Assembly (NCBI GenBank): GCA_036874045.1
Contig: JAZBRI010000008.1
Coordinates: 9,129,001-9,193,000 of the forward strand
Direction of reading: 5' to 3'
From: Cymodocea nodosa
Lineage: Eukaryota > Streptophyta > Magnoliopsida > Alismatales > Cymodoceaceae
DNA: 64,000 nucleotides
Shown here in pieces: positions 47,131 to 57,977 of the stretch (the stretch's first letter is position 1; each line of letters starts with the position of its first letter). The notes beneath the pieces were generated by a model. It was not told where the DNA came from and did not search any database. It saw only the letters and a program-made list of their open reading frames with translations. The translations under genes were made by a program, and so were the position numbers.

Positions 47131-48938
47131 ATGGTCTCCACGTTCTACAGAGGTCGTAGTAGAGAAAAAGGAAATGGTAGAGGAAATGGGAAAGGAAAAG
47201 AAATAGATAATGATGAAGTTCCACGAGCTTGGTTTAAGAAAATACTTCAAGTGGACAAAAGATTAGCAAAAATTTATAGTGAATACTTCTTTCCTTAAGG
47301 AATACTGAATGAAGTTAGACTAGAACTTCATAATACTAATGAAAGTATTAAATACATTGGTATTCAAAGCAAATTTGACAAAAAATATAGAATGAAATGT
47401 GTTGAAATTGCATTTTTAGAACAGTATGCAAAATATATGGAAAAAGGCATAAGTTCATCAAATAGAATTCCTCAAACCCCTATTAGTATTTGAGGAAGAA
47501 CATAAATCTGCTATTCCTACTCCTTTGTATTCAAAAGAAAAACAAACAAATATTGCTGTGGATAAAAGAAAAGTTAAAAGTCTTCGAAAGACAATAGTAA
47601 TAGAAAGTGCCTTAGAAGAATTGAACTAGAAAACTTTTATGGAACAATTTCAAAAGAAAACAGCAATACTTGAAGAAGAGAGACTGACTTGTTATAGAAG
47701 AAGAAAAATCAGGAAAATTATGTTTAAGGAAACCAAGTCTGTTGGAAAAGAAAAATCAGATGAACAGTTATTTCCAAAGGACAATGTATGTCTAGACATT
47801 GTTCCTTATGGTGCATCTGATAAACTCAATAGTTCTGAGCATATTGAAACTGATGAAGATAATGAAACTTTATTTTCTCTTGTTAGAAAACTTAAGAAGA
47901 AATCCAAGTCAAATATTAGTTTAAGTTTTTTTATTAGTTCAAGCTCTGATGATACAGAAATTGAATAATTAGAGCATTAGGCAAGTGACATAGAACAAGT
48001 TATTGCAGATATAATTGAAAATGTTGAGGTAGTAACTAGTTCATAGGCTGGATTGTCTAGAGTAGCAGATATTGAAAAAGTTAAGACTCTAGAAGAGCTT
48101 AATGTCAATCAGCCTTCTTCAGAATCTATAGAAGCAAAGTTTGAGAATTCACAACATGTATCAATGAAGATATCTGTTGAACAAAATGAACAATTACAGA
48201 TAGATACACCAGTTGTAGAATTTATGGAACAATTGAACTTTGAACATTCTATAAAGATTGAATAGATGAATGTTGAGCATATTGAAGATGTTCCTTACAT
48301 TGTTGAAGTTGGAGAATCAAGCTTTACATATGCAGCTTCAAGAAAATAATTTCTCAGAGGAACAACATGACATTCATTTTGAAGAAGAGGTTCCTGAAGA
48401 TGAATTAAATTCTGAAGCATTGTAGAAATACAATAATCTGATTACATGTCAGATTTTGCATGCTCGTCCAATAGAGTTCAAAAATTTGATGGAAATAAAA
48501 GATCTATTTGAGTTTCAAGGCCTAATTCAATTCTTGCCAGTTGGAACAAAATGGAAACAATATAAAGAGCTTATTGTAGCCTTTTACAGCAATTTGGTTA
48601 GGAATGACAATATACTGACAACTCAAATAAATCAACAAGAGTTCACATTGTCTCTTGAATTAATTTTTAAAGTTTTGGGATTAAAAAATGAAGGTGTTGT
48701 TGTTACAAATAGATTTGACATGATTAGACAACTAGAATGGGACATTCACTCACTATCAAAGATTCCAGATGTATATAGTGAAATGAGATTAATGGAAAAT
48801 CTGAATGTAGAGGTAAGGTTTATTGCAAATATATTGCATGCAAATTTATTTCAGAGAGTCGGACATAATCTGGAAGTTAGTAGAAGCTGTTTATATGCAA
48901 CTTATGGCCTGTTGAATAGAATTCAAATCAATTGGTTT
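47131..48938 (+). pseudogene. Element C extra ORF, C-terminal end replaced by LTR sequence
   Basis: ATG 47131 (another in-frame ATG is just before it at 47128). Basic start with GKGNGRGNGKGK, then RAWFKKILQVDKRLAKIYSEYFFP to TAA 47296. Coil 47639-47968 (KKTAILEEERL, KEKSDE), acidic part to 48265, and the C-terminal domain 48456-48938, where this copy is the best preserved: LIVAFYSNLV, KVLGLKNEG, VGHNLEVSRSCLYATYG, NRIQINWFE. At 48938 the codons for the rest of the domain are missing; the sequence becomes LTR through a short shared TTGA. Confidence 0.8.
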
Positions 48939-49848
48939 GAGTTATCTGTAACACAACGGAGATGGTTTGTTGAGTTAGCGTAACACCACGGAGATAGTTT
49001 GTTGAGTTAGCTATAGTACTTATCACGTGAATTGGCACATGAGGAACTTATTAAGTTCGAAACGTTAAGTTATATATATACTTGTGTTACTCGTTTAATT
49101 AACATTAAAGTAACAACTACTTATTACACTGATGAAAAATTTTGGATAAGAAAGTTTATATTGCAGGAAATTTTTTAGAGATCTAGGACTAATGATTAAA
49201 CAAAATTCAAAATATAAACGTGGGTCAGAATGTGTGTATTTCGATGAAGAAAAAAGAAAATACGTGAAGAAGTGGAAAACTGGTAGTGATTAAACGTGAG
49301 GGATATGCATGAAATGAAAATACAATATAAAAGGCATAGAATTCTCGTTGATCAAACTATCCCTGCACACTAAAAGAAAAATCTTTTTAAGGATCAAAAA
49401 TACCTCTTCGAGGAAAAACTCTCAGGTGGAAGAAAGTTCAATGAAACTAAAAAGGTAAGATTTATGTCATTGAAGATTTGAAGTATCAGGAGAAAGCAAA
49501 TTCAGTGAAATAGAGAAAGTATATATATTCGTCACTGAAGAATTGCTGAAGAAGAAAAAGAAAAAGAAGAAGAAAGATCTCAAATAGGGAGAAATGTTTT
49601 AAATTCCGCAAATTAGTTTTCTTTTTTTGTAGTTATGAAATTATTTAGATGATACATGGTATCGAGATATAATTGCATCTACAATTTCTGAGGAGAATTG
49701 AATTGTATATTGTAATTGAAACCTTGAATAAAAATGATTTTATGAAAACAATGTCTCGACTTGTTTTTAGTTATTGAAGTTTCAATTATAAATGAAAATG
49801 TTGAAAAACACAATTCACTCCCCTCTTGTGTAGCCATACAATGCTACA
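48939..49848 (+). repeat. Element F 5' LTR, left part missing
   Basis: It begins inside U3 at GTTATCTGTAACACAACGGAGATGG and ends CAATGCTACA. TATAAAAG 49326-49333 and AATAAA near 49729 are present. The CGGAGATGG and ATCACGTGAA versions match A/D rather than the B/C type expected if it were C's own 3' LTR. Confidence 0.88.
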
Positions 49849-49850
49849 AG

Positions 49851-49862
49851 TGGTATCAGAGC
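49851..49862 (+). promoter_or_regulatory. Primer-binding site of element F
   Basis: TGGTATCAGAGC, two bases after the LTR. Confidence 0.92.
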
Positions 49863-50039
49863 TGGTTAATAATCTTTGATATAAAATCGATACCAACTTA
49901 TTTAATATCATTGCTTATTCTGCCTTCCTTGTTTTTAAACAGACATTAATATCTGAGCACACGATTAACTTTCTTGATTTAAGGCTCAAGGTGTTTTAAA
50001 GTTTTTAGACTGTTTAAAATCAAATAGGTTGAAAAATCT

Positions 50040-50048
50040 AAGGTAAGA
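50040..50048 (+). promoter_or_regulatory. 5' splice-site consensus at the gag start of F
   Basis: AAG|GTAAGA ending on the A of the gag ATG (50048). Confidence 0.4.
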
Positions 50049-52301
50049 TGGCTACTGGAAATGGTAATTTTTCTTTATATGAAGGTCAAAATCTTAATCG
50101 TCCTCCTTTATTTGATGGAATACATTTTGAATATTGGAAATACAGGATGATAGTCTTTCTTCAAAGACAATTATAAATTGTGGTTCATGATTTCTAAACC
50201 ATATACTCCGTTAACTACCTCTTATAATACTTAGACAATTAATGAAAAAGAAAATGAAACTTTGAATGCTAAGGGCTTAAATATTTTATTTTGTGCATTG
50301 AGTTATGAACAGTTCAGTAAAGTCTCAGCATATAAATCTGCTTATGAGGTGTGGCATGCATTAGAAGTTTCACATGAAGGTACTTCTCAAGTTAAAGAGA
50401 CTAAAATAAACATGTTGATTCATAAGTATGAACTCTTTAAGATGCATGAAGATGAAAGTATTTCTGAGATGTTTTCTAGATTTCTTGATATCATAAACTC
50501 TTTAAAATGCTTAAGAAAGAATTTTGAACAGAAAGATTTGGTGAGGAAAATTCTCAGATCCCTAAGTTCTAAATGGTCTCAAAAAGTAACATCAATTGAG
50601 GAATCACGAGATTTAAATGTTTATACCATGAATGAACTTATAGGAAACTTAACTGCTTATGAAGTTAAATTAAATGAATCACTAAGTCAAAACAAACTAA
50701 AAATGAAGAAAGAAATAGCCTTTGAAATTAATTCAGATTCTGATATATCTACTGATTCTGACGAGGATTTGATTTTGTTGACTAAGAAATTCAAGAAAGC
50801 ATGGAAAGCTAGGAAACAGCAAAGGAATAGAAATGACAAACCCTCAATGTCAAAATCACTGAATAACAAGAATTCTTCATCTAGAAAGTATGTATGTTAC
50901 AACTGTAAGAAACCTGGACATCTTTCTCTAGATTGTCCTATAAGGAAACATGAAAAGCATAGTAGGACAAATCAAAAGAAGACGTCTCAGAAAACTTAGA
51001 AAAAGGTTTACAAGAAAAAGACTTTGAAAGTCACTTGGAATGACACGTCTGAAGAGTTTGAATCTAAGGAATTATCATCAAAATCTTTACATTCAGAAAG
51101 AGAACAAGAGTTAGAAGACGTTGCTCATGTGTGCTTTATGACAGATGAGTCTGAGGTAATATCTGATCCTGAAAGTTATTTAGATTTTAACTTTGATGAA
51201 TTATTATGTGCTTATCATGCATTATTACAAAAACTTAAAGTTTGTAAATTGGAAAATAAGAATATCAGAAACTCTTTGTCCATTGTGGAAGAAGAAAATT
51301 GTTTCTTGTCTACTACTTTAGAAAATTTTAAATGTGATAATGAAAATCCTGCTAGAGATTTGCATAAATTTAGATTTAATGAATGTGTCTTGCATGAACA
51401 AATACAGAATATAAATGCTGAAAAATTAAAGATAGAATCTGAAAATAAAATCTTGAGAAAAAAATATAAATGAACTTGAATTAGAGATTGATAAATTAAA
51501 ACTGAGAGAGCTAGATATAAATTCTACCATTGAGAAATGGAATTTAAGTCAAACTAAGTTAGACAAACTAACTAGTACCCTTGCAGTGTCATATAAATTT
51601 GGCTTAGGATTTGATAATCCTGAATATCCTGAATCTCAAGCCAATAAAGGATTTATTAGTTGCAATTCAAGTAAATCTAAGACTAAAATTCCTTTTATCA
51701 TGAAACAAGGTAATAAATATGTAGAAGTAGGTACTTCAAAGAATGAATCATGTAGTAATAATATCAATCAATGTGATTTGTCTAAATGTACTTTTAACAT
51801 GACTATTAATGTTTCTAAAAATCTTGTTTCTTGTTCTGGAAATTTAGTTTCTAATGTTTCTAAAATTTCAAATAATTGTTGTAAATTGAAAATTCAGAAA
51901 CCCAAGCATGTAATTCAAAACATTGGTGTTAGACTAATTACTCATTCTACATGTGATAAATCTGAAAATTCTTGTGTTGAAAAATATTTTGTATGTACTG
52001 AAAACTCAAATACATGTACAAAATCTTGGTATGAACTTACTGAAATGTATGAGCATGATCAAAATAAATTAACATCTGATAAAAATCTGTTTGGTCTTGG
52101 TTATACTACATCTGAAAACCAAAAGAATAATTATAAGAGCAAGAATGCTATAAGTATGATACTAATGATAAGTCAATAGTACTTACAACTAATAAGAATG
52201 TAAACGAAATTGTTAAACTGTTTTTAAACAAAAAGAAGAAATATGTGTTTAATGAACTTGGTCCTCAACAACATTGGGTACCAAGAAAAAGTTTTTCTTA
52301 A
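50048..52301 (+). pseudogene. Element F gag: capsid, CCHC knuckle and spacer
   Basis: ATG 50048 (MATGNGNFSLYEGQ). A small indel near 50168 breaks the first frame. From 50262 a 245-codon frame covers the remaining capsid helices, a Lys-rich stretch and the intact knuckle CYNCKKPGHLSLDC (50895-50936); it keeps the Gln codons that are stops in B and C. 51024-51473 holds the acidic patch and coiled coil until a frameshift in an A run near 51460; 51586-52179 holds the Ser/Asn/Cys-rich spacer. The gag-closing TAA is 52299-52301, preceded by HWVPRK. This is the least damaged gag of the family here. Confidence 0.87.
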
Positions 52302-53904
52302 TTTGTTTTGCAGGAGGAAACAACATCAAAATAAATCTTGGATAGTGGAGCATCAAGTCATATGACCGAATAGAAAAGTCTACTCAAAAATTTTACAAAT
52401 ACCACTAAAGGAAGTGTAACATTTGGAAACAAAAGTAAAGAAAAAATCATAGGTATGGGCAATGTTCAAATAACTCCGACTTGTGTTATTTTGAATGTAC
52501 TATATGTAGAAAACCTAGGATTTAATTTGCTGAGTGTTATAAAACTAACTGAAAATGGATATTATGTAGTGTTTGAAGATAATGTATGCAAAATTATTGA
52601 TAAAAATACAGATGAAATTAAGTTTATTGCTAAAAGAAAAGGTTTTGTATGTATTTTATCTTTACCTTCTAGTGTAGTTGATTTAAATTCATGTTTGCTA
52701 GCTGAAACTAGTGATGCATATCTATGGCATAGAAGGATTGGGCATATAAATATGAAACTATTACATAAACTATCTAGAAAACATTTAGTGAGAGGTTTAC
52801 CAAAGATTAAATACTCAAAGGACTTTATGTGTGATGCATGTGAGTTAGGTAAACTTTACAAAAACTCTTTTAAATCCAAAACTGATATTTCAAGCAAGAG
52901 AGTCTTAGAACTTATACATATGGATCTATTTGGACCAACAAGAATCATGAGTCTTGGTGGTAAACAATATGTATTTGTTTTAGTAGATGACTTCTCTAGA
53001 TACACTTGGGTATATTTTCTAGCGTCTAAGACATAAGTTTTTGAAAAGTTTAAAATATTTTACAATCTTGTTTAAAATGAACAAAGTGTCTCTGTTCAAA
53101 AACTTAGGAGTGATCATGGTACTGAATTTGATAATGATCAAATGGATAATTACTATATAGATCATGGCATTGATCACAGATATTCTTTTCCAAGAGCACC
53201 GTCTCAAAATGGTGTTGTTGAGAGAAAGAATAGATCACTTTAGGAAAGGGTCAAAACTATAAAAAAATAAACATAAGTTACCTTAAATTTTTTGGGTTGA
53301 AGTAGTAAATACAGCTTGTTATGTTATTAACAGAAGTCATTTACGACCTCATGTTAATAAAACTCCTTTTGAAAGTATGTTTAATAGGGTTCCAAAAATT
53401 TCCTATATGAAACCATTTGGCTGCAAGTGTTTTATTCTTAATACTAAGGATAAAAGGGATAAATTTCAAGCCAAAGCGAATGAAGGAATTTTTGTAGGTT
53501 ACTCTACTAGAAGTAAAGCCTATAGAGTATATAACAAGACTTCTAGAACTATTGAAGAAATCCTCCATGTAAGCTTCAATGAAAATTCTTTTAGAGAATC
53601 TCAATCTAAAGTTGATAATTATGATATGATCAATTTCCCAAAAGAGTTAGAGACTAATAGAGAGATTGTAGATTTATCTGAGAAAATCAAAAATATGAAC
53701 TTAAATGATCAAACTAATGATGAAAGTGATGGACCTTCAAATGTTGATAAGAATATTGAGGAAAATCAGAGAAATTGGCGTTATTCTTCATCACATCCCA
53801 TTACTCAAGTCATTGGTAATATTAATGAGGGAGTTAAAACTAGAGCTTCAGTAAATTTAAATAGTATGTGTATGTTTGTTTCTATGGTGGAACCAAAGAA
53901 TATA
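52302..53904 (+). pseudogene. Element F protease and integrase
   Basis: DSGASSHM at 52341-52364 with a TAA three codons upstream (Trp in C and D). Frame 52455-53036 holds the zinc region (LWHRRIGHIN, CDACELGK) and first catalytic Asp, closing at TAA 53034. TAA near 53071 and TAG near 53240 coincide with stops in C. RSDHGTEFD and VVERKN keep the second Asp and the Glu. 53377-54108 continues the C-terminal part. Confidence 0.86.
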
Positions 53905-55423
53905 GAAGAAGCATTATCTGATGAAAATTGGATAGTGACAATGCAAGAAGAACTAAATCAATTCATCAGAAATGATGTTTGGGAATTAGTCTCTCCACTA
54001 GAAAATCAATCCATAATAGGTGCAAAGTGGATCTTTAGAAACAAAACTAACGAAACTGGTCAAGTTATAAGGAACAAAGCTAGATTAGTTGCACAAGGGT
54101 ATACATAGGAAGAAGGACTAGATTATGATGAAACATTTGCTCCTATGGCTAGGTTAGAAAGTATTAGAATATTATTGGCCTATGCTTGTTATATGGATTT
54201 TAAATTATATCAAATGGATGTCAAGAGTGCATTTCTAAATGGTTTAATTAATGAAGAAGTCTATGTAAAACAACCACCTGGATTTGAAGATATTAAAAAT
54301 CCTGACTTTGTGTATAAATTGAGGAAAGTCTTATGTGGTTTGAAGCAAGCACCTAGATCATGGTATGAAAGATTATCTACTTTTTTAATTGAACAAGGTT
54401 ATATCATGGGAAAAGTAGATCATACTCTATTTATCAAAAGAGATGGTAAAGATCAGATTGTTGTTCAAATATATGTGGATGATATAATCTTTTGAGCAAC
54501 TTTTGATAAATTGATAAAAATATTTTCGAAAGAGATGACTAATCAGTTTGAAATGAGTATGATAGGAGAACTTTCATATTTTCTAGGACTTCAAATTAAG
54601 CAAATGGATAAATGTATATTTTTAAATTAGGAAAAATATGTAGATGAAATGCTTAAGAAATTTAATTTTAATGATACAAGGATTCGATGAACTCTTATGA
54701 GTACTTCTTTAAAGTTAGATATTGATGACATAGGAAAATCAATAGATCAAAGAAATTACAGAAGTATGATTGATTGTTTACTTTATTTGACTGCTAGTAG
54801 ACCTGATATTATATTTGCTATGTGTGTTTATGCTAGATTTCAATCTAATCCTAAAGAATCACACTCAATTGTAGTTAAAAGAATATTTAGATATATACAA
54901 GGAACTAAAAATTTCAGATTGTATTATTCTAAGGATAGTTCAATAGATCTTATAGGATATAATGATGCTGATTGTGCAAGATCTAAATCTGATAGAAAAA
55001 GTACTAGTGACACATGTCAATTATTGAGAAATAATTTGGTGTCATGGTTTAATAAAAAGACAAAACTATGTAGCACTTTCTACTACTGAAGCTGAATATG
55101 TTGCTGATGCATTATGTTGTACTCAGATTCTATGGATAAGGCAAACTTTAGAAGATTTTGGATTATCTTATGATACAACTAAGATTTATTTTGACAGTAA
55201 TTCTGCGATAAATCTTTCCAAAAATCATGTATTACATTCTTGAGCAAAGCATATAGAGGTTAGACATCATTTTCTAAGAGATAACATAATTAAAGGAAAA
55301 ATTAAATTAGAATTTGTGTTTAGTAAAAATCAATTAGCTGATATATTTACAAAACCTCTAAACGAAAATACATTCTACAACATTAGATTAAATTTGGGTA
55401 TTTGTAGGCTATATGATGTGTAA
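53905..55423 (+). pseudogene. Element F reverse transcriptase and RNase H
   Basis: RT runs to TAG 54106 (the GYTQEE position), then 54145-54495 with MDVKSAFLNG, CGLKQAPRSW and YVDD (about 54475-54486); TGA 54493 replaces the Gly of IIFGA. More stops near 54628 and 54688. 54697-55089 reaches into RNase H, which shifts frame near 55068. ADIFTKPL is readable and TAA 55421-55423 ends pol. Confidence 0.86.
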
Positions 55424-57006
55424 AATGCTTAAACTCCACATAAAAAGATAAATATTATTGATCATGTTGTTCACCTCATAGATATTATATATTTATCATA
55501 AATATCTAAGTAATATCTAAACTGCTACTTAAGATACTATGTATTTATTGTAAAATCATGTAGTATCTTATTGATTTTAAGTAGGTTATCAATTTTAATG
55601 GTTTTCACGATTTTAAGTGGAAGTTTAAATGAAAATCATTAAATACTTCTGAATCTGAAATTTTTATTAAGTGTTTTCTTTGAATTGAGGAAAATGCATA
55701 TGATCATACATAAATTTGATTTAATTGATTAAACTTGTAGAATAAGTTATATGTAAATCATTTTAAACTATTAATCAAAAGTATGAGCTTATTGAAACTG
55801 ATTCATATGTTCAGTAAAATCATAGTCGTAAAAATTGTATGAGATTTGTATTATATTGCATTTGTATTAATGGAATACATATATATTGTGCTTAAAATGA
55901 AAAATGCTTACAAATTGAAAATCTTTGAGAGTTTATTGATCAGTTTGATCATAAGTCTTTTGTACTTAAGCATATAGGTATGTAAGGATTATTATCCTGA
56001 AAAAGGATTCTTTAAATCTGGCAACCTAAGGTCTTGATCATATCTGGGATTGTTGACTGAAAGCTCATTACACGGGTACATTAGAAAGCTCTTGTATGAT
56101 TCAAGCTTTTCAAACTAACTTTTAAAGAAAATTATCAACAGTTACTGTTTTGAAAAGAAAAAGTTGTTTCATTAATTACAGATATCTTTGAATCGAATAT
56201 AGTTTCTACCCATATGACTATTGATTTATTGAATCAACATTAGTATTTTTGAAAACGTTTATTTAAGATACATTCTTTTATTCTCCTTGAATTAATCATA
56301 TTGAGTTCAAAGTTGTGTTTTGATTCATAAACAGTAGAAATTGATTTTGGAAATCATTTTTGATGAATTCAGAATAACGGAAGTTTTTGAAAAGAAAATT
56401 TAAAAGTCTAGTTATACTTAACATCTGTTATACAAGTATATTTTGTATGTTATTGAATATATAAGAAGTATATTTGTAGGGGGAGGATTGACAATGTCCA
56501 AAACAGATTAATATAATTCAAAATACAAAATGTGGTTAATCTGAGTTTAGTTCCCTTAAGATCTTGATGAAACAATTTAAAAATACGAACAAACTATTTT
56601 AGATTCATAAGAAGAGAATTTTAGAATAGTTTACAATGTTCTCAAGATAATGTTAAGTATAGCATGTGTGTTGTCTTCGGAAGGTTTTAGTAGAAAGCAT
56701 CTGAAACTTGTTTGTTTTTGGTAAAGTACTAACTAAATGTTATGTTATATAAGTTAACGTGTAAAACTGCCTCTAGACAGCGTTTTACTCGTTAGGTTAG
56801 TTAACTCAACGAGTTATGCCTAAATAGTTCAGGTACCTTGATTGAATAGACTTTATTCAATATTCATTTAATATCTACTCGACTTCTATACACGTTGTGT
56901 TACTCATCTAAAACCCTATTTAAACACTTATTACATGGGCACTTAGGTTATTCGTAAACTTTGTTAAGAAAATCTTTCCTGCTTGTTGTTGTTACAACCT
57001 ACGACA
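55424..57006 (+). other. Element F linker, A-type at left and B-type at right
   Basis: Non-coding. Up to about 56400 it matches A (CACGATTTTAAGTGGAAG, TTAAATACTTCT); from about 56470 it matches B and C (CCTTAAGATCTTGATGAAAC). Spare purine tract AGGGGGAGG at 56478-56486 after TTTGT. Confidence 0.75.
56755..56924 (+). promoter_or_regulatory. Element F: copy of the hairpin, palindrome and TATTTAAA module
   Basis: Stem arm TAACGTGTAAAAC 56755-56767, partner arm near 56782-56794, palindrome 56787-56814 identical to A, TATTTAAA 56917-56924, ATG 57007. Confidence 0.5.
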
Positions 57007-57977
57007 ATGGTCTCCAAGTTCTACAAAGATCGTGGTAGAGGAAAAGGCAAAGGTAGAGGAGATGCAAAAGGAAAACAAATAGATAATGATGAAGTTCCAT
57101 GTGTTTGGTTTAAGAAAATTTTGCAAGTTGACAAAAGGTTAGCAAAAATTTACAGTGAATACTTCTTTCCTGAAGGTATACTGAATGAAGTTAGATTAGA
57201 GCTTCATAATACTGATGCTAGTATTACATACATGGGGATTCGAAGTAAATATGATAGAGAATACCGTATGAAATGTGCTGAAATTGCATTTTTGGAACAG
57301 TATGCAAAATATATGGAAAAAGGTGTAGGTTCATCAAATAGAATTCCTCAAACTCTTATAAGTGGTACACAACTACAAGCATTTGAGGAAGAACATGAAT
57401 CTGCTATACCTACTCCTTTGTATTCAGAAGAAATACAATCAAATATTGCTATAGATAAAAGAAAAGTTGACAGTCTTCGAAAGGCTATAGCAATAGAAAG
57501 TACTTTTGAAGAATTAAAGTAGAAAACTTTTATGGAGCAATTTGAAAAGAAAATAGCAATACTTGAAGAGGAGAAATAGAAATTTTATAGAAGAAGGAAA
57601 GTTAGAAAAATTATGTCTATAGAAACAAAGTTTATTGGAAAAGGAAAATTGGATGAGCATTTATTTCCAAAGGATAATGTATGTCTAGACATTGTACCTT
57701 ATAGTGCATCTGATAAACTCATTAGTTTCGAGAATACTGAAACTGATGATGATAATGAGACTTTATTTTCCCTTACTAGAAAGTTTGAGAAGAAATACAA
57801 GTCAAATATGAGCTCAAGTTTTTTCTATTAGTACAAGTCCTAATGATGCAGAAATTGACAAATTAGGGCATCAGGCACTTGACATTGAACAAGTTATTGC
57901 AGATATAATTGACAATGTTGAAGCAGTAACTAGTTCATAGGCTGAATTGTCTGGAGTAGCAGATATTGAAAAAGTTA
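57007..57977 (+). pseudogene. Element F extra ORF, N-terminal half, cut by element E
   Basis: ATG 57007. Open for 172 codons: basic start with GRGKGKGRGDAKGK, VWFKKILQVDKRLAKIY helix, EYRMKCAEIAFLEQYAKYMEKG, then TAG 57520. Coil and KDNVCLDIVPY segment at 57613-57831, closed by one extra T in a run. The sequence then enters the acidic part and is cut at 57977 (left TSD of E: AGTTA 57973-57977). The first part is A/D-like, the helix B/C-like, the remainder A/D-like. Confidence 0.8.

Larger units (their letters stand above)
27460..48938 (+). mobile_element. Element C: family-1 copy inserted in B's 3' LTR, interrupted by D, 3' end lost
   Basis: 5' LTR in two pieces (27460-28748 and 39667-39989) around element D, primer site 39992, gag 40190, pol to 45557, extra ORF from 47131. 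At 48938 the extra ORF passes directly into the middle of a family-1 LTR, which continues as element F. C's 3' untranslated region and most of its 3' LTR are therefore missing. C groups with B in its LTR and extra ORF but shares stops with F in integrase. Confidence 0.88.
48939..57977 (+). mobile_element. Element F: family-1 copy with truncated 5' LTR, joined to C, cut by E
   Basis: A partial LTR (48939-49848) is followed by a primer site, gag, pol and the extra ORF, so this LTR serves as F's 5' LTR although its first 0.6-0.7 kb is absent. The rest of the extra ORF and the 3' LTR lie beyond E, outside the window. Parts of F resemble A/D and others B/C. Confidence 0.85.

Noticed and set aside
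49761-49949. 62-codon frame spanning the LTR end and primer site of F
   Set aside because: Crosses functional non-coding signals and is absent as a frame in the other copies.
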